NCBI GenBank assembly: GCA_963575745.1
Contig: CAUYUJ010015686.1
Location: forward strand, 35,789 to 99,788
Direction of reading: 5' to 3'
DNA length: 64,000 nt
DNA from: Prorocentrum cordatum
Lineage: Eukaryota > Sar > Dinophyceae > Prorocentrales > Prorocentraceae
Positions 20,292 to 28,479 of this stretch are shown piece after piece (positions within the stretch are counted from its first letter, which is position 1; every line of letters starts with the position of its first letter). The notes below the pieces were generated by a model, which was given only the letters and a program-made list of their open reading frames with translations, ran no database searches and had not been told where the DNA came from. Made by a program: the position numbers and the translations under genes.

Positions 20292-20472
20292 GGAAAATGA
20301 CCACAGCCACTGCTTCTTGTTTGCGCCGCCTTCCAGCTGGCCGAAAAAGAAGCAGTGGTTGTGGTCATTTCCATGGTGCCAAGCTCAACAAAAATGACCA
20401 CAACCACTGCTTTGTTTCTGCGGGCTGGGAGGCGGCAACAAAAGAAAAGCAGTGGCTGTGGTCGTTTTCACG
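20292..20472. repeat. Pair of fold-back repeats (GACCACARCCACTGCTT)
   Basis: Two hairpin-forming units side by side: AAATGACCACAGCCACTGCT..AGCAGTGGTTGTGGTCATTT (about 20296-20372) and AAATGACCACAACCACTGCT..AGCAGTGGCTGTGGTCGTTT (about 20393-20469). They lie in the 5' portion of retrogene 2. Confidence 0.75.
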
Positions 20473-20511
20473 CCCTGTAGTCAAGGATCTTGAAAATGGC
20501 TCGAGCCCGAG

Positions 20512-20548
20512 CTTGAGCCAGAATGGCTTGAGCCAAAATGGCTACGGA
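20512..20548 (-). other. Two tandem spliced-leader copies
   Basis: 20527-20548 matches all 22 SL positions. 20512-20526 reads CCATTCTGGCTCAAG, the 15-nt relic left when a new SL is trans-spliced at the TAG inside an older one, with one change. Confidence 0.9.
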
Positions 20549-20562
20549 TGAGGGAGGAAAGG
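20549..20562. repeat. Target-site duplication, 5' side of retrogene 2
   Basis: TGAGGGAGGAAAGG, abutting the first SL base. It sits in a GGA-rich tract (to about 20715), so chance similarity is less easily excluded than for retrogene 1. Confidence 0.6.
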
Positions 20563-20757
20563 GGAGGAGGGGAGGGAGAAGGAGGCGGCGGGGGAGGGGG
20601 AGGAGGTACAGGAGGAGAGATGACAAGGGGAGGACTGAAGAAAAGGGGGTGGAGGAGGAGAAGGACTGAGGCGAATGAGGAGGATGAGCAAGTAGGAGGG
20701 GGAGGCAGGAGGACGGGCAGAAGGAGCAACAGGACGGCCCGACGCTGCCCTGGCCGC

Positions 20758-20850
20758 CTCTGCGTTGCCGTGGGAGTAAAGGAGGGCGCGGCCAATCGCG
20801 CCGGTCACGTCCGCCCCGTTACGGCGGATGTGGACGGCCGCGATGACGTC
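20758..20850 (-). CDS. ABHD17/BEM46-like hydrolase, exon with oxyanion motif YSHGNAE
   Basis: A 93-bp phase-0 exon, 31 codons: DVIAAVHIRRNGADV, then TGAIGRALLYSHGNAE. The hydrophobic strand followed by LLYSHGNAE is the oxyanion-hole strand-turn of ABHD17/FAM108-type serine hydrolases (usual form LYSHGNAEDLG). The acceptor is CATCGGCAG followed by GAC; the donor is GCAGAG followed by GC at 20756-20757. It joins in frame to DLGQ.. at 13824, which completes the motif. Family members are usually lipid thioesterases or acyl-protein depalmitoylases acting at membranes; the substrate here cannot be inferred. The SL end of retrogene 2 lies 210 bp downstream in the intron. Confidence 0.85.
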
Positions 20851-23106
20851 CTGCCGATGCCGGCGGGTGGCGGGGACTCCGCGAGGCGCTTCTGGGCAAA
20901 GGAGAGGAGCTCCAAGGGGGCCCGGTATCTCTCAAGGCCCCCGATCCGAAGGGGCCCGGTACCTCTCAGGGCCCGCCCTCCTCGTACTCGTCCTCGTCCT
21001 TGTTTGCGTCGTCCTCAGCGCACCTCGTCCGCATCCTCGTCGTCCTCGTCCGCACCACCCCTCCGCCCCGCTGATCACTTCAGGAGGGGCGAAGGCGAGA
21101 GCGAAGGGCAGGGGAGGGCCCAGCGGAATATCTCAGGCATGCAACCCCCGGTCCCCCTCCACGAAGGGGCCCAGAGACAGACAAGTAAATAAGCACAAAT
21201 CCCAGAAAGTCCCAGGTTTTCAATTTTCTTCCTGGATTTTTCGTTTTCCCCCCTCTTCCCGTATATTCCAAGATCTAGAGTGGGATCGACGATTCTTAAG
21301 TCTGTCTGTGATTTTGTTCCCTCCTGACTCTAGGGGGGCACAAGGAGCGAGAACAGGAGGGAGGACAAGATCAGTCAGAGCAGAGTCGGAAAAATTCAAT
21401 CCGAATCGGAACGTGCGTCGGAGCGGCCTGCATCCACACGGAATCGACATCGCATCGGATCGACTGCGCCAGGATGCACGGCAGCGCCACGCAAGCATCG
21501 CACATCGGCTGTGGGACGAGGGGGATCGGATCGGGTCGAGCAGGCTGGAATCGGTATCGACTCGGATCGGTCCGATCGACATAAACGCTGCAGGAGGGAA
21601 GGAGACTGCAGGAGGAAGGCTGTGCCCCCCGCTGGCCCGTGGTCCATCGCCCGCCGGGCGCCCGAGCGAGGTGGGTGCGCCGAGGGTGCCCTGAAGCGCA
21701 TGTTCGATCACTCGGCGTAGAATCAACGGCCATCTCTTTGCGGCGCACAGAGGGGGGTGGGGGGGAAGGCTTCTTAGAAGGGGGTCGCTTCTCAGAAGCC
21801 GCGGGCCTTACATCTACAGACCAGGCCCGCGCCGTCTAAGAAGCAGCCTCCTTCTAAGAAGCCTTCCCCCCTCCTCCCGTCCCCCTCTGCGCGCCGCCAA
21901 GTCTCTCCGCCCTCCCCTTGGTGACACAACGATCGGCGCCGGCGCGGTCTGTGAATGGCCACGGAGAATGCCGAGACGCATCCTGGACCATTCCCAGACC
22001 CTGCGGGCGCGAAACGCTGCGTCCCCGGCAACTCAGGGACGCACTGACCCAGGTCAGCACGAACCCGGGTCGGCCAGGGCCCACTCTCGCGAAGCCCGGC
22101 CGGCTGCGTAACCCGGGCCAGCGGAGAGAGGCAAGGGGAACGGGCCGCACGTGGCTCCCAAACCGGGGTCAGCCACAGGAGTTTGGCTGACCCCTGTGAG
22201 TGCTGACCCCCATGACGTGAGCCCCAAAATAGTCGCCCGTTGCGCCCGGTCCGCCAGGAAGGCCCTACAGGCCTCGGAAAACAATAGCGAGCACGCATGC
22301 CACATTCATCGGTCAAAGCCTCCCCCTCCCCCCCATGTTCATCAAAGTTGGCGGCGGTGGGTCTGATGAGCTGCACTTCGACCGCAGTCTCCCAAGCGCG
22401 TGCCAACTTTTGAGTTTTGGGGGAACAGGGGCGGGTCCACGAATTGTTTCCTTCTACCGTAGGTGGTCAGTACGGCAAGGGCAACTTGCTGCACCGGCGA
22501 GCCCCTGTCCGCGAGAGGCTGCGCGGGCGCTCGCCCGAGCACTCTCGCCAGCCGCGGCCTGTTCCGCTCCCGCGGGCGAGTATCCCGCGGGCGAGTGCCC
22601 AGGCCGCGGGGAGTGTCCACTCACCGTGCCCCCCTACCGCAGCCCGCCAGCAGGCCCTCGGCCGCGCCTCCCGCAGACGAGGCCCCGGCCTCGGCCCCCA
22701 GAGCGGCGGCGGGAGGTGCCGCGAGGTGCGCGCCGCGCGGACGCGGAGAGGGAGGCGAAGGACGGGGGAGCGCCCCACGGCTCGCATCGCTCTGCCGTCG
22801 CGGCTCCGAGCTTCTCTGCGCGGGCTGGCTGTCGTATGGGGCACCTCCCCGCGGTGCGTTCGGTGACCGATCGGCGCGCAGGGTGGGGCCGTGCCAAGCC
22901 TGGAAGGCCCGCTGACCCGCTGGGGCGCTCTCTTGCCTCTGGTGGCCTTCTCCGTCCGAGAACGGCCTCAAGCCGCCCCGGGACAAGCAAAAAACCATCA
23001 AGTCAAAGCATAAGACTACAGGATGAGAAAGGGATGTTTTTCCAACTCTGCCGCTAGGCTCCCCAGGGCTTGCAGAACCTGGGAGCAGCCTCGTGCAGTT
23101 TAGCGC

Positions 23107-23136
23107 CTTGAGCCTAAACAGCTTGAGCCTAAAATG
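23107..23136 (-). other. Degenerate pair of 15-nt spliced-leader relics
   Basis: The minus strand reads CATTTTAGGCTCAAG followed directly by CTGTTTAGGCTCAAG, two 15-nt units that resemble CCATTTTGGCTCAAG with one inserted A. The exact 15-nt period supports relics rather than chance. No gene is seen downstream. Confidence 0.45.
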
Positions 23137-23282
23137 TAAACAAGCGGAGGTCTGCGCCGATTTCTTGATCGGCACTGGCCCCCGCCCCCCCCCCCTCCCC
23201 CGTCTTACAGAGCGCACTGGCGGGGGCCGAGCGCAGACCAAGGACATCCGCGCGGACCTCCGAAAGGTCATGTTTATTTCGA
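23130..23282. mobile_element. MITE family M2, copy 3
   Basis: Ends TGTAAACAAGCGGAGGTCTG on the left and, reversed, AAACATGACCTTTCGGAGGTC on the right; internal CGCCGATTTCTTGATCGGC; C-run interior. Confidence 0.6.
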
Positions 23283-23589
23283 TTGTCCTTTTTCGAGGTG
23301 GACTGGAGACCGCCCAGTATGCCGCACGGCGACAGCAAAAGAAGGCCCCAGTAGGCTCAACTGAAAACCTCGAGGAGCGCCTCGAGAGCCCTCCACACTT
23401 GACCAACGTATGTAATAAAACATGCTGCTGCTGGTTCCGTTTCAAAAATATTATTTTTCTGACTATCCCAGCCTCATAGAATCCTCAGCGAGCCATGCTT
23501 TGAAGCCGCAGTTACGTTACCTACTGCGGACGGAAAGCCCTCCGTAGCTCAAAAAAAGCTAGAGACGTAGATCCTCGAACCCAGAGAAA

Positions 23590-23775
23590 AAGATTAGCAT
23601 AAACTTTCGAGGGTCCGGGTGGACTTCCTAGATCGGCGATGGACCCCCATCCCTGGCGCTTGAAGGGCGGGGCCTGCGGCGGCGCCCCTGGCGCGCTCCG
23701 CGCGCCAGGGAGGGAGCTCCAGAGCAGGTCCAAGAAATCCGCGCGGGCCCTCGACGAATCATGTTTCCGATGCCT
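23590..23775. mobile_element. MITE family M2, copy 4
   Basis: Left CATAAACTTTCGAGGGTCCG then GGTGGACTTCCTAGATCGG; right end, reversed, AAACATGATTCGTCGAGGGC then CCGCGCGGATTTCTTGGACC. Interior with paired CCCTGGCGCGC / GCGCGCCAGGG. Confidence 0.7.
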
Positions 23776-23982
23776 CCTCTCCGAGAGCCCTCGACCCCTC
23801 TCGGGGCCCCTCAAACGGCGCGGTGACCCAACCGTGTGGTGAGTCAGTGGGAATTCAGGGTGACCGCACGGCTTTGGGACTTGGGTCGTTCTCCGAGGGC
23901 GATGGGGGCCTCCGAAGTCCACAAACCGTGCGATGACGGACCGTGCGGTGAGGTCGGTCTCTCGATTGGAAAAGAAAAAACG

Positions 23983-24143
23983 CCATAAACGTAAACTTTC
24001 GGCGTTCCGCGCGGACTTCTTGGATCTGCGCCTGGGCCCCCCTCCCTGGCGCGCTCCGCGCGCCAGGGGCGGCGCCCGAGGCGCCGCGGGGGGCCCAAGC
24101 GCGGATCCAAGAAATCCGCGCGGAGCGCCGTAAGTTCATGTTT
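23983..24143. mobile_element. MITE family M2, copy 5 (best preserved)
   Basis: Inverted ends of about 55 bp: AAACGTAAACTTTCGGCG, then CCGCGCGGACTTCTTGGATC on the left; AAACATGAACTTACGGCG, then CCGCGCGGATTTCTTGGATC (reversed) on the right. The interior is itself palindromic (CTGGCGCGC..GCGCGCCAG). It has no coding capacity; open frames such as RADFLDLRLGPPPWRAP are translations of the repeat. Confidence 0.75.
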
Positions 24144-24309
24144 GAGTGGTTGTTTCTTCTTCGAATCTGTCGAGCTGCCGAAGTCACCTCACGACCTGCC
24201 ACACCGCGCCGTCTTGGGACCCCCAGACCTCGGCAGCTCTGCGAGGAGAAGCTGCGGGGTGGGCACGGGCCGGGAGCGGGCCGCGCAGGCGGCACGGCGG
24301 GCGCGTGTC

Positions 24310-24390
24310 CTCGCCAGGCCCGTCGGCGGGCTTCCCGTCGGGCCTCAGGTAGAGGCGGGCGCTGTGGCGCCGGAAGAAGGGGACCGAGTC
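24310..24390 (-). CDS. ABHD17/BEM46-like hydrolase, probable upstream exon
   Basis: An 81-bp phase-0 frame, 27 codons: DSVPFFRRHSARLYLRPDG then KPADGPGE. It has the mixed composition of a real coding exon and reads naturally into DVIAAVHIRR of the next exon. In the family, a strand plus a small polar turn (..TxxGNRIAxxFVRR) precedes the LLYSHGN strand, which RLYLRPDG..GEDVIAAVHIRR resembles. The acceptor is CCCTCCGGCAG followed by GAC after a pyrimidine-rich stretch; the donor is GGCGAG followed by GA, a donor class reported in dinoflagellates. It is less certain than the other four exons because the N-terminal region of the family is poorly conserved. Confidence 0.6.
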
Positions 24391-25149
24391 CTGCCGGAGG
24401 GGACGGGGAAGACGGGGCTCTGACAGCCTCGCGCTGCGACAGAGATCACGACGGAATACTTTGGGCCATGTTCAACCTTCGGGGGCCCTCACCGGGCTCC
24501 GGGACTGGCAAAAGACGACTCAGGATGGAAGGCTGGTCTCCGGGCAGGGGCCCAGACCTCTGAGGAGCCACATAGTGAAAAACACGAGGAGAGGGCACGT
24601 CGAGCTTGAACAGGCGATGCATCGCCGAAGCTGCAGGATCCGGGGCGGGGTGGGATCTCAGTGGTGATGAGTGGACGTTTGGGGGTCGATGCACTCACCC
24701 CTGAGCCGATGCCCACTGGTCGTTGCATCGGAGCGAGGCACGCTGCAGACTCGAGAGGCACGATGGCTGGCTTCTCCCTCCCCAGAAGCCATGCTGCTTG
24801 CAAGGGGCTATCTCGGGAAGATTGGAAGGAAGGTCATCCTCCTTCGATCACTGGTCCCCGCGGTTGAACGATCGAGGATTATCAAGGTGTTTGAGCGATG
24901 CTTGGCTTCCAGAAGCCTCTGGGGGACCTCCCCTCCCCCTCATCAAGCTCCGCCTCCACCTTCCCCTCCCTCTCCTCCTCCACTTTTTTGGTACCCCGAC
25001 TTAGGCGAATAGTGGCCCTTAGCGTCAACCTCCTCCACCTGCTCATGTTCCTCTTGATCCTTCATCCGCCTCGCTTTTAACGGGCCTCGGTTCGCTCGGT
25101 CCCCACCCGTTCCTCCTCCTCCACCTCCTGTTGCTCCTGCTCGGCGCTT

Positions 25150-25345
25150 CCAGCGGGCGCTGTCTCTCCATAGTTGCCGCCCGAGGAGCTCCACAAAGGG
25201 CCCAAATGGCTCCAGTCGCATGCCCCGCATGTGTCGGCACACCCCTCACACGCTTGGAGGCCCTGTGGGGAGCTCCACCGAGGGCCCCAGTGGCTGCGGT
25301 AGCATGCGGCTCCGCCGTCCATTTTCGGCACACCCCAAGCACGCT
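25150..25345. repeat. Partial repeat X (minisatellite units, reverse orientation)
   Basis: Two to three units sharing GGAGCTCCACxxAGGGCCC, GTGGCTGCGGTAGCATGCGG and TCGGCACACCCC with the arrays at 40.9, 59 and 62 kb. Confidence 0.55.
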
Positions 25346-26590
25346 CCGTGGCCCCAATCCTGCTGATCCTCCTTCCTTTCACCTGCCTTGCGGCGCTCAC
25401 ACCTGCATATGCTTGGGCCCTTGGCCAGGACAACTGCTTTCCCAGTGGAAAGAGAGGGGTCTTGAAAAGATCACGCCTTTCGGAATCGGGGTCTCTGGAG
25501 GCCTGCTTCGGGTCCCGGGAGGACGCAGACGCGCGAGTCCGCCTGCCAGCGGGCCGGCAAGCTCCTTAGGGGCGGCGCGGGCGGGCCGGAGCCCGGTCAC
25601 AGGCGTGTGAACTTCAAGAAATCGCTCTCGAGGTCTACCCAAAATTTGGATTTGGTAGTACTCTGTAGCCATGTGCCGTGTGCACATCCAACCAGAGTCT
25701 TCTGTAAGAATTCTGTGATGTCGTCACTCCACCGTTTTCGCTGTCCACCGTGCCGGCGCTGTGCTGTCCGGTGGTCATGGATATCAGGTTCCCATGCCGC
25801 TGCCAGTCGGGCCCAACTGCGGTATGATTGTGTGGCAACTCGCCCCGCCCATCTCGGGTCCGGCGAAGGCCCTCAGAAGGCGGCCCGAGATGAGGGGACC
25901 TTTCCCAGTGAAAGGGTCGAGATCTCTGGAGCCGTCGGGTCGCGGAAAAAAAAACGGCACCATAGTTAGGTACGCTGCTGCTGCTCCTCCTCCTCCTCAT
26001 CCCCGTCCCCTTGCCCCTTCTCCTCCACGTCCTTGGGCACTCGTATGTCGGTAGGACTGTCCTGGCGTTTCGCCCGAGAAGTCCTCCTCACTCCTGTTCT
26101 TGTTTGCATCTCCTCTGCCCTCTTTCCCTAGGTCTGGAGGGAGAGGGCCGCGAGGTGTCTGTCAGAGGGTCCTCTTTCGCACAGGATGGCTCCCAGGTGG
26201 TCCCAGGTAGCCCAAGATCCAACATATTCAAAGTAGCGTCACACATGCCTCCAAGATGCCCCGAGACCGCCCCAAGACGGCTCCAAGCCAAACAAATGAC
26301 ACAAACCTGAGAGAAACCAAATAATCCTTACCTGCCCGCGCTTTCGCTCCCGATGGGCTCTAAAGGCCTTAAGATGGTTCCAAGATCGCCCACGGGAGCC
26401 CCATGAGGGGTCCAGGTATTTCTAACACGTCCCCAATTGCGCCCGAGAACGCTCCAAAAGAGCTCCTAGAAGCTTCTTTTCGGGCTCCGACGGGAAGACC
26501 AGCAGAAAGGACTCCCCCTTCCTGTCGACGCCGGCAAAACCTGCACCGCAGCTCCAGTGTGCCAAGACGTGCCCCCCTGCACTGACATGG
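25346..26590. other. No supported gene
   Basis: Contains a pair of related segments (CTTTCCCAGTGGAAAG near 25437 and CTTTCCCAGTGAAAGG near 25904, both followed by TCTCTGGAG) and CCAAGATGC/CCCAAGACGG short repeats at 26190-26300. The rest is unremarkable. Confidence 0.4.
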
Positions 26591-26619
26591 TCAGAAAGGA
26601 AGAGAGACAGCGAAACAGA

Positions 26620-26762
26620 GAGTGAGAGAGATAGAGAAAGACAGACTGACAGACAAACAGACAGACATACAGACAGACGGGCAGACCGACAGACAGACAG
26701 ACAGACAGACAGACGGGCAGACCGACAGACCGACAGACAGACAGACAGACAGACCGACAGAC
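26620..26762. repeat. (GACA)n microsatellite
   Basis: GACAGACA runs with interspersed GACGGGCAGACC. Open frames are TDRQTDRQ / SVCLSVCL artefacts. Confidence 0.9.
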
Positions 26763-26881
26763 AGCGCCGCTATTGCAGCCCGCGTCCTTCGACGGCGCCT
26801 GCGGGCGCGCCCAGGCCGAGCCACGGCGCGGCGCGGCGCGGGGCTCGTCCAGGCAGTCTGCTGCACCCACGAGCCTCCTCC

Positions 26882-27056
26882 CCCTCCTCTTAAGTCGGGC
26901 CTGTCCCTCTACAGGAGAAATAATCAAACAATAATATAAAAAATCTGGGGACGATTCTTAAACTATATTTGATCATGTGTTGCGCATTGTTGGGGTATGT
27001 TCAATTTTCCGCCCAAAACCTCCCTGCAGGGGAACAGGCCCGACCTAACCCTCCTC
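26882..27056. mobile_element. MITE family M1, copy 1
   Basis: The element 26890-27048 has inverted ends TTAAGTCGGGCCTGTCCC and (reversed) TTAGGTCGGGCCTGTTCC, an A+T-rich interior, and possible 8-bp flanking repeats CCCTCCTC (26882-26889 and 27049-27056). The flank is low-complexity, so the duplication is tentative. Confidence 0.7.
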
Positions 27057-27370
27057 CAACGAGCTACGAGCGCTGCGGGCTTTTGTCACCACGAACTGTC
27101 GAAGCCCTGACATAGATAGCCTGGGCGGAAGGCTGCCCTGGGCCCTGCCCAAGGGCCTAGGGTAGCCTTGGGCAGACTCGGGCCCAGGGAAGGGCAAGTG
27201 TAGGCCCACACCGCTAGTCCGCGGCAGTGCCAGGGCCTTGCGCCCGACAGTCTTTAACGACACCTTGCGTCAGCCTGCCAAGGCGGCTCGAGCATCCAGT
27301 GAGCTCTTGCTGGAGCCCGTCTCAAGCTGGCGATGGGCACGCAACGAGCGGACGGGGCAACCGTGGTGGA

Positions 27371-28351
27371 ATGGTTCACGCGAAGAAGTTTGTTCTGTGC
27401 GAGCTGACCAAAGAGGTGGTCTTCAAGTGCAGCGCCACGAAGCAAGGGGTCCGATTCGGTCAGCGCCAAGCCGCCAAAACCGACGCAGCCGTGGAGGAAG
27501 CTGGGCAGGTTGCTCAGGCCAAGATCAAGGAGCTCGAGGCGCAGTTCCGCCAGCTGCAGCTTCATGGCGACAAGCTTCGGGCGTTTCCAACCGCTGGCGC
27601 AGACGGGGCGATCCTCGTTGATGAAGACATGCGCGGCAAGGAGGAGGAGGTGCAGCTGCGGGGAAGGCTCGAGGAAGTCGAGGAGCAACTGGCCTTCGTG
27701 TCGAAGTTCCGCGCAGGTGGCGAAGCCAAGGATACGGCGCATGCTGAATCTTTGCGGACGGAGAGGGAAGATATGGATGGTAAGTTACACGCGCCACGGC
27801 CCATGCACGCGAAGTTTCAGACGATGTCGAACAGGCTCAAGGCCGCGGAGATGCTCGCGGAGGTCCCGAGGGAGCTCGCGCAGGCTCGGCAGGAGCAGCT
27901 CGCCGATGTCCAGAGGAGCCTTCTGGAAGCCAACGCGACCTTGGAGGAGTAGCAGGAGGAAGTGGCGGCGCTCAGTGCGCACGTGCAGGAGTTGGCATCG
28001 ACGGCTCTACAGGCGCCCGAGGCGGCGAAGCTCTCAGAGAAAGGGCTCAACATGCAGCTTGATGCGGAGGCGATGGGCAAGCTCCTAAAACAGCAGGGTT
28101 TGGGCGGGCAGTTCGGCGCGCTGGCGCGTCGGCTGTCCAATGATATGCAGGCCCTGCTGGCCCCGAGCGCTGCGTCAAACAGGAGGGGGGCGCCCGCCCC
28201 TCCACCGACTCGGGCGGGCGGGCAGGGGCCCCGCAGTCCGCAGCAGAGATCAGCATGGAAGCCATCGTCGACCACAAGGAGAAGGACCTGCGCGCGCCCC
28301 TCGAGGCGGTCTGGCAGACAGACACGGCGCAGCATTTGCCCAGGGACTTGA
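27371..28351 (+). pseudogene. LINE ORF1-like coiled-coil protein with internal stop
   Basis: From ATG 27371 (MVHAKKFVLCELTKEVVFKC) the frame encodes a Cys-containing start, then a long Glu/Gln/Ala/Leu-rich coiled coil (AKIKELEAQFRQLQL; LRGRLEEVEEQLAFVS; ELAQARQEQLADVQRSLLEA). It meets a TAG at 27950-27952 and continues in the same frame (QEEVAALSAHVQEL, MGKLLKQQGLGGQFGALA) to 28351. Coiled-coil first ORFs that may bind nucleic acid are usual in LINEs. It lies upstream of endonuclease, RT and RNase H remnants on the same strand, so it is best read as ORF1 of that element. The single TAG could be a recent mutation. Confidence 0.65.
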
Positions 28352-28479
28352 AAGGTCTGCGCGGCGCTGCTGCTAAGCTGGCCAAGATGCCTCTCTTTAA
28401 CGATTCCCGCCGGCGACATATGGTCGCGCAGGCCCCCATATTGAGATGACGTCTTCTAGTAAGGCAGCGCTGGGCGCAG

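Larger units (their letters stand above)
18643..20548 (-). pseudogene. Retrogene 2: retroposed mRNA with tandem spliced leaders, frame disrupted
   Basis: A minus-strand insertion that begins with a perfect SL (20527-20548) and a second, truncated 15-nt SL relic (20512-20526), and ends with A6 beside a 13/14-bp duplication. Coding remnants: a frame from ATG 20061-20063 (MADLQRQFSRSPPPPPP, then RKRRRKHMLNDYKSIFKRLEE and MAYVAAMAMGWW) to about 19500; a second frame around 19204-19500 with degenerate repeats (DMSALSGGVSQVGSG, DMPALSGDVFSCGPG); and a third from about 19010 to 18666 (ELDDMNVELLCRFDDGDAVL, NVAFLPNYCGGLGTPAE). The shifts between frames mean it no longer encodes one protein. The KRRRK stretch could be a nuclear signal. 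No named family is recognised. The two SLs record two rounds of retroposition. Confidence 0.7.
13825..20757 (-). other. Intron of the hydrolase gene (6933 bp) containing a second retrogene
   Basis: Donor GC at 20756-20757, acceptor AG at 13825-13826. It carries two M2 MITE copies, two Y-core arrays, a (CAT)n tract and retrogene 2 (18643-20548) in sense orientation. The stretches 13870-14570, 14730-15370 and 16500-17440 show no supported gene. Confidence 0.65.
20851..24309 (-). other. Intron of the hydrolase gene (3459 bp)
   Basis: Donor GA at 24308-24309, acceptor AG at 20851-20852. It contains three M2 MITE copies (23.13-24.14 kb), a degenerate SL-relic pair at 23107-23136, a GGATCGG-rich block shared with 38.5 kb (21400-21570), and CCCGGGTCAGCCAGGG-type short repeats (22045-22215). 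22480-23000 is very GC-rich with many open frames but no exon I can support. Confidence 0.55.

Noticed and set aside
22417-23057. Overlapping 120-240-codon frames in the very GC-rich 22.4-23.0 kb segment
   Set aside because: High GC leaves all six frames open. None has motifs, no splice sites with continuity to the hydrolase were found, and composition is Arg/Pro/Ala only.
23855-24295. Frames with RRSARISWIRAWAPRG / RADFLDLRLGPPPW
   Set aside because: They coincide exactly with M2 MITE ends and interiors.
25348-25569. 73-codon plus-strand frame with a signal-peptide-like start (MAPILLILLPFTCLAAL)
   Set aside because: The hydrophobic start comes from the CT-rich end of a repeat X fragment, the rest lacks features, and part of the segment recurs near 25.9 kb. 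No splice or SL evidence.
26622-26939. TDRQTDRQ / SVCLSVCL repeat proteins
   Set aside because: (GACA)n microsatellite.
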